A stretch of DNA of 64,000 bases from Amycolatopsis acidiphila (GCF_021391495.1 NZ_CP090063.1:6200001-6264000), one strand, 5' to 3'; shown: positions 41,179-51,128, counted from the stretch's first letter. Notes: generated by a model not told the origin, from the sequence alone. Numbers and translations: made by a program.

Positions 41179-42240
41179 TTGACCACGGCCGATGCACGGA
41201 TTCCCGCGATCACGGGGCAACACCGTCCCGCGGCACTGTTGTCGTCCCGCGTGCTGCCGGTGCGTCCCGCGCAGGTCGTGGTCTGGACGATCGCGGTCGC
41301 GGCCTGCCTGGTGGACCAGGCGATCCCCGTCCTGCTGCTCGCGGCGCTGGCCGTCGGCGCGACCTCGGTGCGGGTGGCGGGCCGGCATTTCGCGGGCTGG
41401 ACCGTCATCTGGGTGCACCATCGCCTGCTGCAGCACGACGACCGGCGCCCCGGCGACGACCCGCTGCTCGTGCTGGCGCCGGACTTCCGGTTGCGCCAGC
41501 ACCACGACCGCGCCGGCAACTCCTTCGGCGTCGTCGGCGTCGACGGCGGCTGGACGGCCGTGCTCCGGCTCGCGCCGCAGGCGAGCGGCGAACCCGACGT
41601 GACGACGCTGACCGACGTGCTGCGCGAGGCGTGCGACAACGCGGACATCCCGCTCGCGGGCGCCCAGTTGATGGTGCGGACCGAGCAAACACGCCGCGTG
41701 CATCTGCTCGCCGTGCGCTACCGCCCGGCCGAAGCGCCGTTGGCCGCGCTTTCCCGCGGCGCCGGCGAACTGGGCGAGCACCGGGCCATCACCCGCGCGG
41801 CGCTCGGTGTCCTGGGCTCGCTCGCGGACGCCGGGTACTTCGCGACGGTCCTCGAGGCCGGGGAGCTCGCGGCCGAACTGCGCGAGACCCTTGGCGTACA
41901 AGGGGAACTACTCGCCGGTAGCCGCCGGACCAGCGCCGTGGTGGACGGCTGGCTGTCGTGGTCGGCGGCGGGTACGACACAGGCGTGCTTCACGCCGAAG
42001 ATCGATTCGGGAAGCGCTTTCTCGGCGTCGGCCCGCGATGCCTCGCTCACCGTCGTCTCGTACAACCTGCGGCGCACGCATCTGGGGCGGCTGCGCGAGG
42101 ACGTGACGATCCGCGTCGTGAAGCACCATGGCATGCGGAAACCGCCGCGCGCTCAGGATCTCGACGTGCCGGTGCTGCCGCTGTACGGGCGGCACGAGGC
42201 CGCCGTCCGGCGTACTTTGCCACTCGCACTCCCGCGATGA
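41179..42240 (+). CDS. eccE: Type VII secretion protein EccE-like
   Basis: 353 aa. Two membrane helices near the N-terminus (about 31-64), then a soluble domain as in EccE, the peripheral component of the ESX membrane complex: TVIWVHHRL, SFGVVGVDGGWTAVLRL and VVSYNLRRTHLGR. The start is TTG at 41179 after GAGAGG. No eccB, eccC, eccD or mycosin gene lies beside it, so this is an isolated copy. The cassette at 7.6-10.3 kb holds candidate substrates but is far away. Confidence 0.75.
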   Translation: MTTADARIPAITGQHRPAALLSSRVLPVRPAQVVVWTIAVAACLVDQAIPVLLLAALAVGATSVRVAGRHFAGWTVIWVHHRLLQHDDRRPGDDPLLVLAPDFRLRQHHDRAGNSFGVVGVDGGWTAVLRLAPQASGEPDVTTLTDVLREACDNADIPLAGAQLMVRTEQTRRVHLLAVRYRPAEAPLAALSRGAGELGEHRAITRAALGVLGSLADAGYFATVLEAGELAAELRETLGVQGELLAGSRRTSAVVDGWLSWSAAGTTQACFTPKIDSGSAFSASARDASLTVVSYNLRRTHLGRLREDVTIRVVKHHGMRKPPRAQDLDVPVLPLYGRHEAAVRRTLPLALPR

Positions 42241-42332
42241 CCGTTTTTCCCGACTTCCGTAGGTACCAGGGCAACCGCTGACGTGAATAGTTTTCAAAGC
42301 GTTGCTTCGCCCTAGACCCGGAGGTTCTTCCC

Positions 42333-43031
42333 ATGCGAAAGTCCGGCGCCATCCTCGCCGCTGCCGCTTTTCTGCTCGGCACGGGAACCGTCACCGCCGA
42401 GGCGGCCACTCCGCTGATCATCGGTGGCAGCACCGTGAGCTCGGCCCCGTGGGGCGCGCAGGTCTACTGGGACGACGTGAGCGGCTACGGCGGCTTCGAG
42501 TGCTCCGGCACGATCATCGCCGCGCAGTGGGTGCTCACCGCGCAGCACTGCCTCAACTCGCCCGGCATCCACGTGAAGGTCGGCAGCGTGACCCTGCAGC
42601 AGGGCACCGACGCCGACGTCGACCGGCAGCTCGCCTCGCCGAACGGCGACGTCGCGCTGCTGCACCTGAGCACGCCGGTCAGCACCACGTACATGCAGCT
42701 CGCCGACAGCGACCCGGCGGTCGGCAGCACCAACCAGATCTACGGCTGGGGCCGCACCCAGGGCACGAACCCGCCGTCGAGCACGCTCAAGACGGCGAAC
42801 GTCCGGGTCACCGGCACGGGCACGGACGCATTCGGCGGCCCGGCGATCGCCAGCCGGGGCATCGACGGTTCGGCGTGGCACGGCGATTCGGGTGGCCCGG
42901 AGCTGGCGGGCGGCAAGCAGGTCGGCGTGTGCTCGACCGGGAACAACACCGGTTCCCAGACCACCGGCACGCAGAACTACGCGAAGGTGTCGGCCAGCCG
43001 CTCGTGGATCCGGCAGAACACCGGGGTCTGA
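42333..43031 (+). CDS. Secreted trypsin-like serine protease
   Basis: 232 aa, S1 family. Signal peptide of about 25 residues ending AEAAT. The mature start IIGGSTV resembles the zymogen cleavage site. Catalytic triad His72 (TAQHC), Asp106 (GDVALL) and Ser186 (GDSGGP). Cys57/Cys73 should form the usual disulphide. It is small for the family and lacks any targeting domain. It lies between eccE and the RibD-like gene; no functional link is evident. Confidence 0.9.
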   Translation: MRKSGAILAAAAFLLGTGTVTAEAATPLIIGGSTVSSAPWGAQVYWDDVSGYGGFECSGTIIAAQWVLTAQHCLNSPGIHVKVGSVTLQQGTDADVDRQLASPNGDVALLHLSTPVSTTYMQLADSDPAVGSTNQIYGWGRTQGTNPPSSTLKTANVRVTGTGTDAFGGPAIASRGIDGSAWHGDSGGPELAGGKQVGVCSTGNNTGSQTTGTQNYAKVSASRSWIRQNTGV

Positions 43032-43052
43032 CGCCTGTGGGAAAGTGACGGG

Positions 43053-44132
43053 GTGAGCAAGCGCCCGTACGTCCTGTCCTCGGCCGCGATGTCGCTCGAC
43101 GGTTTCCTCGACGACACCAGCCAGGAGCGGCTGCTGCTCTCCAGTCCGGAGGACTTCGAGCGCGTCGACCAGGTCCGCGCCGGCGCGGACGCGATCCTCG
43201 TCGGCGCGAACACCATCCGGACCGACAACCCCCGGCTGCTGTCCCGCTCCGGGCCCGATCCGGTCAAGGTCACGCTCACGACGAGCGGCAAGCTCGATCC
43301 GGGCGCGAAGTTCTTCACGACCGGCGACGCCGCGAAACTGGTGTACGCGGCGTCGCCGGCCGTGCGGCCGCTCGCCGCGCAGCTCGACGGACTCGCCACC
43401 GTGATCGACGCGGGAGACCCGCCCGACCTGCACCGGATCCTGGCCGACCTGGCGGAGCGGGGCATCGGGCGGCTGATGGTGGAGGGCGGCGGCGGCATCC
43501 ACACGCTGTTCCTGACCGAGGACGTCGTCGACGAGCTGCACCTGGTCGTCGCGCCGTTCTTCGTCGGCCAGCGGGAAGCGCCCCGGTTCGTGGGCGCGGG
43601 ACGCTTCCCGCAGGGCCGGCTGACGCTCGCCGAGACGCGGCAGCTCGGGGACGTCGTGCTCCTGCGGTACCTGACCGGGCAGGCGGCGCTCGACCACCGG
43701 CGGCTCGCGGAGGCGGTCGCGCTGGCCGACAACTGCCCCCCGTCGACGACGTTCCGGGTGGGCGCGGTGATCACCGACGCAGCCGGCGACGTACTGGCGA
43801 CCGGCTACTCGGGCGAGCACGATCCGCATGATCACGCGGAGGAGTCGGCGCTGGCCAAGCTGGGCGACGACCCCCGGCTCGCGGGGGCGACGATCTACAG
43901 CTCGCTGGAGCCCTGCAGCGCTCGCGCGTCCCGCCCGGTCACCTGCACGCAGCACATCCTGGACGCGGGTATCCCGCGGGTGGTCTTCGCCTGGCGCGAG
44001 CCGGACGTCTTCGTGGACGCGCAGGGCACGGAGCTGCTGCGGGCGGCCGGCCGCGAGGTGATCGAGCTGCCGGATCTGGCGGCCGCGGTCCGCCGGACGA
44101 ACAGCCACCTGCCCGGCGTCGCCGGGGCGTGA
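43053..44132 (+). CDS. RibD-like reductase-deaminase fusion with swapped domain order
   Basis: 359 aa. Residues 1-208 are a RibD_C (dihydrofolate-reductase-like) domain with SLDGFLDD, GANTIRTDNP and LMVEGGGGIH. Residues 212-345 are a cytidine-deaminase-like zinc domain with His261-Ala-Glu263, Cys288 and Cys298. Typical RibD has the deaminase first. The Cys-Cys spacing is one residue longer than in RibD (PCSARASRPVTC). It may act in riboflavin synthesis or a pathway using the same chemistry; no other rib genes are nearby. GTG at 43053 has a weak upstream site. Confidence 0.8.
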   Translation: MSKRPYVLSSAAMSLDGFLDDTSQERLLLSSPEDFERVDQVRAGADAILVGANTIRTDNPRLLSRSGPDPVKVTLTTSGKLDPGAKFFTTGDAAKLVYAASPAVRPLAAQLDGLATVIDAGDPPDLHRILADLAERGIGRLMVEGGGGIHTLFLTEDVVDELHLVVAPFFVGQREAPRFVGAGRFPQGRLTLAETRQLGDVVLLRYLTGQAALDHRRLAEAVALADNCPPSTTFRVGAVITDAAGDVLATGYSGEHDPHDHAEESALAKLGDDPRLAGATIYSSLEPCSARASRPVTCTQHILDAGIPRVVFAWREPDVFVDAQGTELLRAAGREVIELPDLAAAVRRTNSHLPGVAGA

Positions 44133-44136
44133 CGCG

Positions 44137-45423
44137 TCAGCGCGGCACCCACATGGTCACCCGCGTGCCGCGGCCGGGGCGGGACTCGATCCGGCACCAG
44201 CCGCCGACCTCGGACAGCCGCGCCTTCATCGACTCGCTCACCCCGAAGCCCGGCGGCCGCTCGTCCTCGTCGTAGCCGACCCCGTGATCACGGGTGATCA
44301 CGACGACCCCGCCGTCCCGTTCTTCCATGCGCACCACGACTTCCTGCGTCCCCGCGTGCTTGATCGTATTCCGCAGCGCCTCCCGCGCCGCGTCCCGCAC
44401 CGCGATGCGGCGGACCTCCGAGAGTTGGTCGTCGCCGATGTCGGAGATCGCCAGCTCCGCCCGCAACCCCTCGCGCGCCATCTCCGTGGCCAGCGTCGCC
44501 AGCTCGGCGGCCAGCCCGTCCGGCGGATCGGACGCCCGCAGCATCCGGCGCAGTTCCCGCGCCTGCGCACGAGCCTCGTCCCGGACGCGGCTCAGCTGCC
44601 CGGACCCGTCCTCGGTCAGGGCGATCGCCTCCAGCGTCTGCAACACGGTGTCGTGCAAGGTGCGTTCCGTGCGCGCCCGCTCGGCGCCCTGCCCCAGCCG
44701 CATCCCGATCGCGAGCGCCAGCCGCGTCGCCAGGCCGAGCAGCACCAGCGAACCGACCCCGGTCGCGACGGCGACGAGCATCATCCCGGCGACACCCACC
44801 AGCGCCGCGATCTCGACGCGGCCGAGGTCCGCGAGCGGCGCGAGCCACAAGATCGCGGCTTCGAGCAGGACGCCGAGCACCGCGAGCAGCAGCCCTCGGA
44901 CCACTCCGCGGCACATCGTCCACAACGCGACCGTGCCCGTGAGATAGCCGAACGGCACCCACCCGCCCGGCCACACCAGCTCCGCCGGCACCGTGACGGC
45001 GAACAGCAGGCTCGCCAGGACCGCGAACACCACGTCGACGCCCAGCAGCACCCGCGTCCGGCGCCCGCGCCGGTCGGGCACGCGCAGCACCCACACGACG
45101 CTCGCGACGTTCGCCGCCGTGCCCACCCAGGTGATCGCGGTCAGCACCGACGTCGTGCCGAACCCGATGAGCAGCCACAGCCACACCACCGGGACCACGA
45201 AGATCCGGTACGCCAGCGGCAGCAGCACCGCGTACCGGGTGGCCCGGATCATCAGCGAGTCGGTCGGCGGGGCCACCTCGCCCGCGGCCATGGCGCCCAT
45301 CCGCCGCATGGCCGCGACCGGTTCGGGATCGTCAACCTCCGAGGGCAGCTCCCGCGGTGTCGATGCCAGCACCGGCGCGCCCTGCCGGAGCAGGGCACCC
45401 AGGAAGCTCGACCCGCGCGTCAA
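44137..45423 (-). CDS. NarL-type sensor histidine kinase
   Basis: 428 aa. Several hydrophobic segments at about 60-230, then a HisKA_3-like helix with the phosphoacceptor in RTERTLHDTVLQTLEAIAL, then an HATPase domain with the N-box REALRNTIKHAG, HGVGYDED and PGRGTRVTMWVP. The start is uncertain: TTG at 45423 is the longest form, and downstream ATG codons would also keep all domains. It could phosphorylate the LuxR-type regulator at 40414. Confidence 0.85.
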   Translation of the reverse strand: MTRGSSFLGALLRQGAPVLASTPRELPSEVDDPEPVAAMRRMGAMAAGEVAPPTDSLMIRATRYAVLLPLAYRIFVVPVVWLWLLIGFGTTSVLTAITWVGTAANVASVVWVLRVPDRRGRRTRVLLGVDVVFAVLASLLFAVTVPAELVWPGGWVPFGYLTGTVALWTMCRGVVRGLLLAVLGVLLEAAILWLAPLADLGRVEIAALVGVAGMMLVAVATGVGSLVLLGLATRLALAIGMRLGQGAERARTERTLHDTVLQTLEAIALTEDGSGQLSRVRDEARAQARELRRMLRASDPPDGLAAELATLATEMAREGLRAELAISDIGDDQLSEVRRIAVRDAAREALRNTIKHAGTQEVVVRMEERDGGVVVITRDHGVGYDEDERPPGFGVSESMKARLSEVGGWCRIESRPGRGTRVTMWVPR

Positions 45424-45474
45424 AATTCACCGCACTCCCTCTCCCCCGGTGCAACCTTAACTCGAACGAGTGAG

Positions 45475-46332
45475 TCAGCGCAGGTCGAGACCAAGATCCA
45501 GGGCGGGCGAGGAGTGCGTGAGGCCGCCGACGGCGAGGAAGTCCACGCCGGACTCCGCGTACTCGCGGGCGTTGCGCAGCTTCAGCCCGCCGGACGCCTC
45601 CAGCCGCGTCTTCGGGGACAGCTCGTCGCGCATCCGGACAGCCCGCGCGCACTCCTCGGGCGTGAAGTTGTCCAGCAGCACCTCGTCCGCCGCCGCGCGC
45701 AGCGCCTCGGCGAGCTGGTCGAGAGTGTCCACTTCGACCTCGCACGGCAGCTCGGGCGCGTGCGCCCGCGCCGCCTCCAGTGCGGCCGTGACCGAACCCG
45801 CCGCCACGACGTGGTTGTCCTTGATCAGCACCGCGTCACCGAGGCCCATCCGGTGGTTGACCCCGCCGCCACAACGCACGGCGTACTTCTGCAGCAACCG
45901 CAGGCCCGGCAAGGTCTTGCGGGAGTCGCGGACCCGGCAGCCGGTGCCGTCCACCGCGGACACCCAGGCGGCGGTCGCGGTCGCGACGCCGGAGAGGTGG
46001 CACAACAGGTTCAGCGCGGTGCGCTCGGCCGTGAGCAGCCCGCGCACCGGGCCACGCAGCACGAGCGCGGGCTCGCCCGCCACCAGCTTGCTGCCGTCCT
46101 CGCGGGCGGAGAGCACCTCGTAGTCCTTGCCCAGCACCAGGTCGAAAACGGCGAGCGCGGCCGGTAACCCGGCGAGGGTGCCGTCCACGCGGGGCGTCAC
46201 CTCCGCGCGCGCCGTCGCGCTCTCGGGCACGGTCGCGGCGGTGGTCGCGTCCGGGCCGTACCGCAGGTCCTCGCCGAGCGCGAGCTCCACCACACGCCGG
46301 ACATCCTGAAGATCGAGATCGAGGTCGGTCAT
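45475..46332 (-). CDS. nadC: Nicotinate-nucleotide pyrophosphorylase
   Basis: Makes nicotinate mononucleotide from quinolinate and PRPP. 285 aa. Conserved: TALNLLCHLSGVAT, RDSRKTLPGLR, KYAVRCGGGVNHR and EASGGLKLRN. ATG at 46332 overlaps the nadB stop (ATGA). Last gene of nadA-nadB-nadC. Confidence 0.96.
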   Translation of the reverse strand: MTDLDLDLQDVRRVVELALGEDLRYGPDATTAATVPESATARAEVTPRVDGTLAGLPAALAVFDLVLGKDYEVLSAREDGSKLVAGEPALVLRGPVRGLLTAERTALNLLCHLSGVATATAAWVSAVDGTGCRVRDSRKTLPGLRLLQKYAVRCGGGVNHRMGLGDAVLIKDNHVVAAGSVTAALEAARAHAPELPCEVEVDTLDQLAEALRAAADEVLLDNFTPEECARAVRMRDELSPKTRLEASGGLKLRNAREYAESGVDFLAVGGLTHSSPALDLGLDLR

Positions 46333-47975
46333 GCCACTCCCATCGCCGGAACCGGATCCGCCAGCACCGGCTGCCCCGAGGGGCTGAGCCGGATCAGCTG
46401 GCTGCGCTGCCACGTCTCGTCGTCCCGCACCGGGTGGTCCGCCCGGACGTGGCAGCCGCGCGACTCCGTTCGCCGTTCCGCCGCGGCGACGAGCGCCTGG
46501 GCGACCAGGGTGAGGGCGGCGTCCTCGACGTGGCGATGCGTCTGCAGTGGACTGTCCTGAGTAGACAGATCAAGCACGGACCCGGCCACCGCGAGGCCTT
46601 CCGCGTCGCGCCCGATCGCCGCGTACCGGCTCATCACCCGCTGCAGGCTGTCCCGGTCGGCGACCGGCGCGGTCTTCAGCCGCGGCTCCCTGGCCTGCTT
46701 CGGGTCGGCGAGCAGCCCTGCGGCGAGGTCCGCGGCGACGGACTCCGCCGTGCCCGCACCCGAGACCAGCCCTTCGAGCAGGCTGTTCGAGGCCAGCCGG
46801 TTGGCGCCGTGCAGCCCGGTCCTGGCCACCTCACCCGCCGCGTAGAGGCCCGGCACGCCGGTCCGCCCGTCGGTGCCGGCCGAGATGCCGCCGCAGGCGA
46901 AGTGCGCGGCCGGAGCCACCGGGACGAAGTCACGGGCGGGGTCGACGCCGATGGCCCGGCAGGCCGCGAACACCGTCGGAAACCGTTGCGCGAACGAGGA
47001 AACACCGGTGGCGTCGAGGAAGACGTGATCATCGACCCCGCCGGGCGCCTCGGCCATGCGGCGGGTGATCGCGGCGGACACGACGTCCCGCGGCGCGAGA
47101 TCGCCGAGGGGGTGCACGCCGTGCATCACCGACGCGCCCGCGCCGTCGACGAGAACCGCGCCCTCGCCCCGGACGGCCTCGGTCACCAGCGGGCAGCGGC
47201 CGCGCGCGCCGGGGGTGAACAGGACGGTCGGGTGGAACTGCACGAACTCCAGGTCCGCCGCCTGCGCGCCGGCCCGCAGCGCGAGGGCGAGCCCGTCGCC
47301 GGTGGCGATCTCCGGGTTGGACGTCGCCTGGTAGAGCTGGCCCAGACCACCGGTGGCGAGCAGCACCGCGGACGCCCGCAGCAGGCCGGGCACGCCGTTC
47401 GGGTCGAGCACCGTCACCCCCGCGACGGCACCCAGCGGGGTGAGCAGCGCGTCGACCGCGATGTGCCGCTCCAGCACCGGCAGCCGGCGCCCGGTCGCCT
47501 CGGCGACGAGCGTGCGCTCCACCTCGGCACCGGTGGCGTCGCCGCCCGCGTGGATGACGCGGAACGCGCTGTGCCCGCCTTCGCGGGTCCGTGCCAGCAG
47601 ACCGGTCGCCCCGGGGTCGAACCGGGCGCCGGTGTCGCGCAGCCAGGAGATGGCGCGCGGGCCCGCGTGCAGAATCGCCCGGACGGCGTCCGGCTCGCAC
47701 AGTCCCGCTCCCGCGACAAGCGTGTCCTCGACGTGGCGCTCGACGGAGTCACCGTCGTCGTGCTCGCCGTCCAGCACGACCGCGACGCCGCCCTGGGCCC
47801 AGCGGGTGTTGCCGTCCTCGACCGCCGCCTTGGTCACCACCAGCACCCGCAGCCCGAGTTCCTGGGCGCGCAGCGCGGCGGTCAGCCCGGCCACGCCGCT
47901 GCCCAGCACGAGCAGATCGGCGCGGGCTTCCCAAACCGGGGTTTTCGACTGTAAGTCGTCAACCGAGGGCATCAC
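46329..47975 (-). CDS. nadB: L-aspartate oxidase
   Basis: FAD enzyme oxidising aspartate to iminoaspartate, 548 aa. FAD-binding [17 protein letters not shown] at 22-38; further flavin contacts in [12 protein letters not shown] and [20 protein letters not shown]; active-site region in [11 protein letters not shown] at 47975 overlaps the nadA stop (GTGA); the following ATG is an alternative. Length is normal. Confidence 0.96.
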   Translation of the reverse strand: MMPSVDDLQSKTPVWEARADLLVLGSGVAGLTAALRAQELGLRVLVVTKAAVEDGNTRWAQGGVAVVLDGEHDDGDSVERHVEDTLVAGAGLCEPDAVRAILHAGPRAISWLRDTGARFDPGATGLLARTREGGHSAFRVIHAGGDATGAEVERTLVAEATGRRLPVLERHIAVDALLTPLGAVAGVTVLDPNGVPGLLRASAVLLATGGLGQLYQATSNPEIATGDGLALALRAGAQAADLEFVQFHPTVLFTPGARGRCPLVTEAVRGEGAVLVDGAGASVMHGVHPLGDLAPRDVVSAAITRRMAEAPGGVDDHVFLDATGVSSFAQRFPTVFAACRAIGVDPARDFVPVAPAAHFACGGISAGTDGRTGVPGLYAAGEVARTGLHGANRLASNSLLEGLVSGAGTAESVAADLAAGLLADPKQAREPRLKTAPVADRDSLQRVMSRYAAIGRDAEGLAVAGSVLDLSTQDSPLQTHRHVEDAALTLVAQALVAAAERRTESRGCHVRADHPVRDDETWQRSQLIRLSPSGQPVLADPVPAMGVA

Positions 47976-48982
47976 TCACCGCCGCCGGGCTTGCCGATCT
48001 CGATCATCCGTTGCACCGATGCGCGGGCCTTCGCGGCCGTCTCGGCGTCCACGTGGACCTCGTCGGCGCCCTCGCGCAGCGCCCGCAGCAGGGCGGCGGG
48101 GGTGATCATCTTCATGTAGCGGCAGGACGCGCGGTCGTTCACGGCGCGGAAGTCGATCTCCGGCGCGGCCTTGCGCAGCTGGTGCAGCATGCCGATCTCG
48201 GTGGCCACCAGCACCGTCGAGGCCGAGGTGGCGCGGGCCTCGTGCACCATGTCACCGGTCGAGAGGATCTTGACCTTTTCGGCGGGCACCGTGCCCTCGC
48301 CCGCGAGGTAGAGCGCCGAAGTGGCGCAGCCGCACTCGGGGTGGATGAACAGGTCCGCGCCCGGGTTCGCCGCCGCGCGCTCGGCCAGCTCGGGACCGTT
48401 GATCCCGGCGTGCACGTGGCACTCCCCGGCCCAGACGTGGATGTTGTCCCGGCCGGTCTCGCGCTTGACGTGGGCGCCGAGGAACTGGTCGGGGCAGAAG
48501 AGAACCTCCTGGTCAGCGGGGATCGAGGCGACCACGTCGACCGCGTTCGAGGAGGTGCAGCAGATGTCGGTCTCCGCCTTGACCTCGGCCGTGGTGTTGA
48601 CGTACGAGACGACGACCGCGCCGGGATGCTCGGCCTTCCAGGCCCGTAGCTGCGCGCCGGTGATGGAGTCGGCGAGCGAGCAGCCGGCCCGCGCGTCGGG
48701 GATCAGCACCGTCTTCTCCGGCGCCAGGATCTTCGCGGTCTCGGCCATGAAGTGCACCCCGCAGAAGACGATCGTCGACGCGTCGCTGGCGGCCGCGATC
48801 CGGGACAGGGCCAGCGAGTCGCCCGTGTGGTCGGCGACGTCCTGGATCGCCGGCACCTGGTAGTTGTGCGCGAGCAGCACCGCGTCGCGTTCGCGGGCGA
48901 GCCTGCGCACCTCCTGCGCCCAGGCCTCGTCGGGTTCCACCCCCGTGTACGGGGTGAGCTCCTGCAAAGTCGTCGAAGACAT
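47972..48982 (-). CDS. nadA: Quinolinate synthase
   Basis: [4Fe-4S] enzyme condensing iminoaspartate with DHAP. 336 aa. Family blocks: [49 protein letters not shown] and [11 protein letters not shown] at 48982 follows GGAGGGC. It is the first gene of the operon and faces nrtR across a palindromic operator. Confidence 0.96.
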   Translation of the reverse strand: MSSTTLQELTPYTGVEPDEAWAQEVRRLARERDAVLLAHNYQVPAIQDVADHTGDSLALSRIAAASDASTIVFCGVHFMAETAKILAPEKTVLIPDARAGCSLADSITGAQLRAWKAEHPGAVVVSYVNTTAEVKAETDICCTSSNAVDVVASIPADQEVLFCPDQFLGAHVKRETGRDNIHVWAGECHVHAGINGPELAERAAANPGADLFIHPECGCATSALYLAGEGTVPAEKVKILSTGDMVHEARATSASTVLVATEIGMLHQLRKAAPEIDFRAVNDRASCRYMKMITPAALLRALREGADEVHVDAETAAKARASVQRMIEIGKPGGGE

Positions 48983-49005
48983 CTGGCCCTCCTGGACCCC
49001 TCACT

Positions 49006-49030
49006 GGTTTTCGCCTTACAATCGAAAACC
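49006..49030. promoter_or_regulatory. NrtR operator between nadA and nrtR
   Basis: Perfect 8-bp arms GGTTTTCG (49006-49013) and CGAAAACC (49023-49030) with a 9-bp spacer. The spacer holds TACAAT (49017-49022), a strong -10 for nrtR, whose GTG starts directly after the right arm. Binding would shut off both nrtR and nadABC. Confidence 0.8.
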
Positions 49031-49732
49031 GTGCACAGTCATATTAACAGCAGCGCCCCTTTGGCACACGAGGTTCTGGCGGCCGTATTACAGGTGCGTT
49101 ACGCCACACTGCGCGTGCTCCTGTGGCGACGAGCCCTCGATCCGCATGTCGGGCGCTGGTCGCTGCCCGGCGGCCGGCTGCGCCCGGACGAGGACGTCGA
49201 GACCTCGATCCGCCGCCAGCTCGCCGAGAAGGTCGACGTCCGGCAGCTGAAACACGTCGAGCAGCTGGCGGTGTTCAGCGCACCCGGCCGCGTGCCGGGC
49301 CCGCGCGTCGTCGCCACCGCGTTCCTCGGGCTCGTGCCCTCCGACGTCGACCCCGAGGTGCCGGAGGACACCCAGTGGCACGAGGTCGACGCGCTGCCCC
49401 GGACCGCGTTCGACCACCGCGAGATCATCCTGCGGGCCCGCGACCGCCTGCGGTCCAAGCTGAGCTACACCAACGTCGGATTCGCCTTGGCCCCACAGGA
49501 GTTCACCATCTCCGCGCTGCGCGAGGTGTACTCGGCGGCGTTGGGCTACAAGGTTTCCGCGACCAACCTGCAACGCGTGCTGTCGCGCCGCTGCCTGCTC
49601 GTGCCGACCGGCCACACCGCCGCGCCGGGCCGCAGCGGAGGGCGTCCCGCGGCGCTGTTCTCCTTCGCGGGTGAGGGAATCCAGGTGACCGACCCGTTCG
49701 CGGTGTTCCGGCCGCCGCCCAGGCGAAGGTGA
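49031..49732 (+). CDS. nrtR: Nudix-related regulator of NAD synthesis
   Basis: 233 aa. N-terminal Nudix-like domain with LRVLLWRRALDPHVGRWSLP and GGRLRPDEDVETSIRRQLAE, where the Nudix-box catalytic glutamates are altered, as in NrtR repressors that sense ADP-ribose rather than hydrolyse it. The C-terminal winged helix includes FTISALREVYSAALGYKVSA and TNLQRVLSRR. GTG at 49031 is chosen because the operator ends there; longer starts run into nadA promoter DNA. Target: the divergent nadABC operon. Confidence 0.9.
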   Translation: MHSHINSSAPLAHEVLAAVLQVRYATLRVLLWRRALDPHVGRWSLPGGRLRPDEDVETSIRRQLAEKVDVRQLKHVEQLAVFSAPGRVPGPRVVATAFLGLVPSDVDPEVPEDTQWHEVDALPRTAFDHREIILRARDRLRSKLSYTNVGFALAPQEFTISALREVYSAALGYKVSATNLQRVLSRRCLLVPTGHTAAPGRSGGRPAALFSFAGEGIQVTDPFAVFRPPPRRR

Positions 49733-49766
49733 GCAGCGGGGACGGTTTCGAAGTACCGTGTAGGCC

Positions 49767-50483
49767 GTGACGGATGCGGAACGGCCCGGCGCCGGAAAGA
49801 TGACCATTCCGCTGTTCCCGTTGCAGACCGTGTTGCTGCCCGGGGCGGCACTGCCGCTGCACCTGTTCGAGCCGCGCTACCGGCAGCTCGCCGTCGATCT
49901 GCGCAGCGGCGTGGTGCCGGACCGGCGGTTCGCCGTCGTCGCGATCAAGACCGCGGCGGTCCGCGAGGTCGAGCTGGTCGAGCACGTCCACGAGATCGGC
50001 TGCACGGCCCTGCTCGAGGAGAGCGAGCGCCTGCCCGACGGCCGCTTCGACATCCTCACCGTCGGCGAGCGCCGGTTTCGGGTGCTCGACATCGACGCGA
50101 CGCGCGCGCCGTACCTGATCGGCACCGTGGAGTGGGTCGAGGACGACCGGCCGCCGCCCGGCGCGGGCGAGGCGGCCGCCCAGCTGGCCGGGGCCGCCCG
50201 CTCGGCGTACCGGCGTTACTGCGAGTCGGCGTGGGACCGCAGCACCTGGACCGCGCCGGCGCCGGACACGGATCCGGTCGACCTGGCCTACCTGCTGGCC
50301 GCGGACTGCCTGCTGCCGCTGCCCGACCGCCAGCGCCTGCTCGAGGAGACCCACCCGCTGCGGCGGCTGAGCATGGTCTGCCGGCTGCTCTCGCGCGAGG
50401 CGGGCTTCCTCTCGGCGCTGCACGCGGTGCCCGCGCCCCCGGCGCAGCTGCCGCACCTCACGACCCGCGGCTGCCTGAACTGA
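49767..50483 (+). CDS. LON substrate-binding-domain protein
   Basis: 238 aa, the N-terminal (LAN/PUA-like) domain of Lon protease alone: IPLFPLQTVLLPGAALPLHL, FEPRYRQL and FDILTVGERRFRV. There is no ATPase or protease domain. TACCGT ends 7 nt before the GTG. Its role is unknown; such proteins may bind substrates for proteolysis. Confidence 0.85.
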   Translation: MTDAERPGAGKMTIPLFPLQTVLLPGAALPLHLFEPRYRQLAVDLRSGVVPDRRFAVVAIKTAAVREVELVEHVHEIGCTALLEESERLPDGRFDILTVGERRFRVLDIDATRAPYLIGTVEWVEDDRPPPGAGEAAAQLAGAARSAYRRYCESAWDRSTWTAPAPDTDPVDLAYLLAADCLLPLPDRQRLLEETHPLRRLSMVCRLLSREAGFLSALHAVPAPPAQLPHLTTRGCLN

Positions 50484-50486
50484 GCC

Positions 50487-51089
50487 TCAGCCGAGGCGGC
50501 GGCCGAGGTCGTCGCGGCCGTTCCAGCCCGCCAGCAGGCCGTAGACGAGCGCCGTGGCCAGCGGCTGGGCCACCAGCACCCACATCGACTCCAGCTGCGG
50601 GGCCTTCGTGAGCACGTCGCCCACCTTGGGCGTGCCGGTGATCGCGTAGTGGCCGTTGGCGAAGGCGACGCCCATCGACGTGCCGAGCCAGCCGGCGAGC
50701 AGCGCGCCGAGCACCGCGGCGATCATGATCACCGGTCCGCGCCGCTCCCGCAGCAACCACACGACCGCGGCGGTGGCGATGCCGGCGGCGAACGCGAGCA
50801 GGAGGTAGATGCCCAGGTCGTCGAACCGGTGCCAGCTCTCCAGCTGCAGCGGCACGAGCTGGTTCGCGTCGTACACCCGGACCCGCTCGGGCGGGGCGAG
50901 GCGCGACCAGATCCAGCCCAGCGGGATGCCCACCAGCCCGATCAGCGACATGATGCTCACCGCGGGCAGCAGGTCGGCCTTCACCTGCACGCGCGGCCGG
51001 GGGCGGGGCAGGGTGAACACCAGCCGTGGCACCTCCTGGCCGTCCTCGGGCCGCGACAGGCCCCCGGTGCCGACCGCTCCCTCAGCCAC
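50487..51089 (-). CDS. DUF2567-like membrane protein
   Basis: 200 aa. A polar N-terminus of 35 residues, then four hydrophobic segments, with SRLAPPERVRVYDANQLVPL in an outside loop. A DUF2567 protein occupies the same place beside bioB in mycobacteria (Rv1591). It ends 3 bp from the convergent LON-domain gene. Function is unknown. Confidence 0.75.
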   Translation of the reverse strand: MAEGAVGTGGLSRPEDGQEVPRLVFTLPRPRPRVQVKADLLPAVSIMSLIGLVGIPLGWIWSRLAPPERVRVYDANQLVPLQLESWHRFDDLGIYLLLAFAAGIATAAVVWLLRERRGPVIMIAAVLGALLAGWLGTSMGVAFANGHYAITGTPKVGDVLTKAPQLESMWVLVAQPLATALVYGLLAGWNGRDDLGRRLG

Positions 51090-51128
51090 TGGTGTCTCTC
51101 CTTCGCCGCCCCTGCTGGCACAGCGAGA

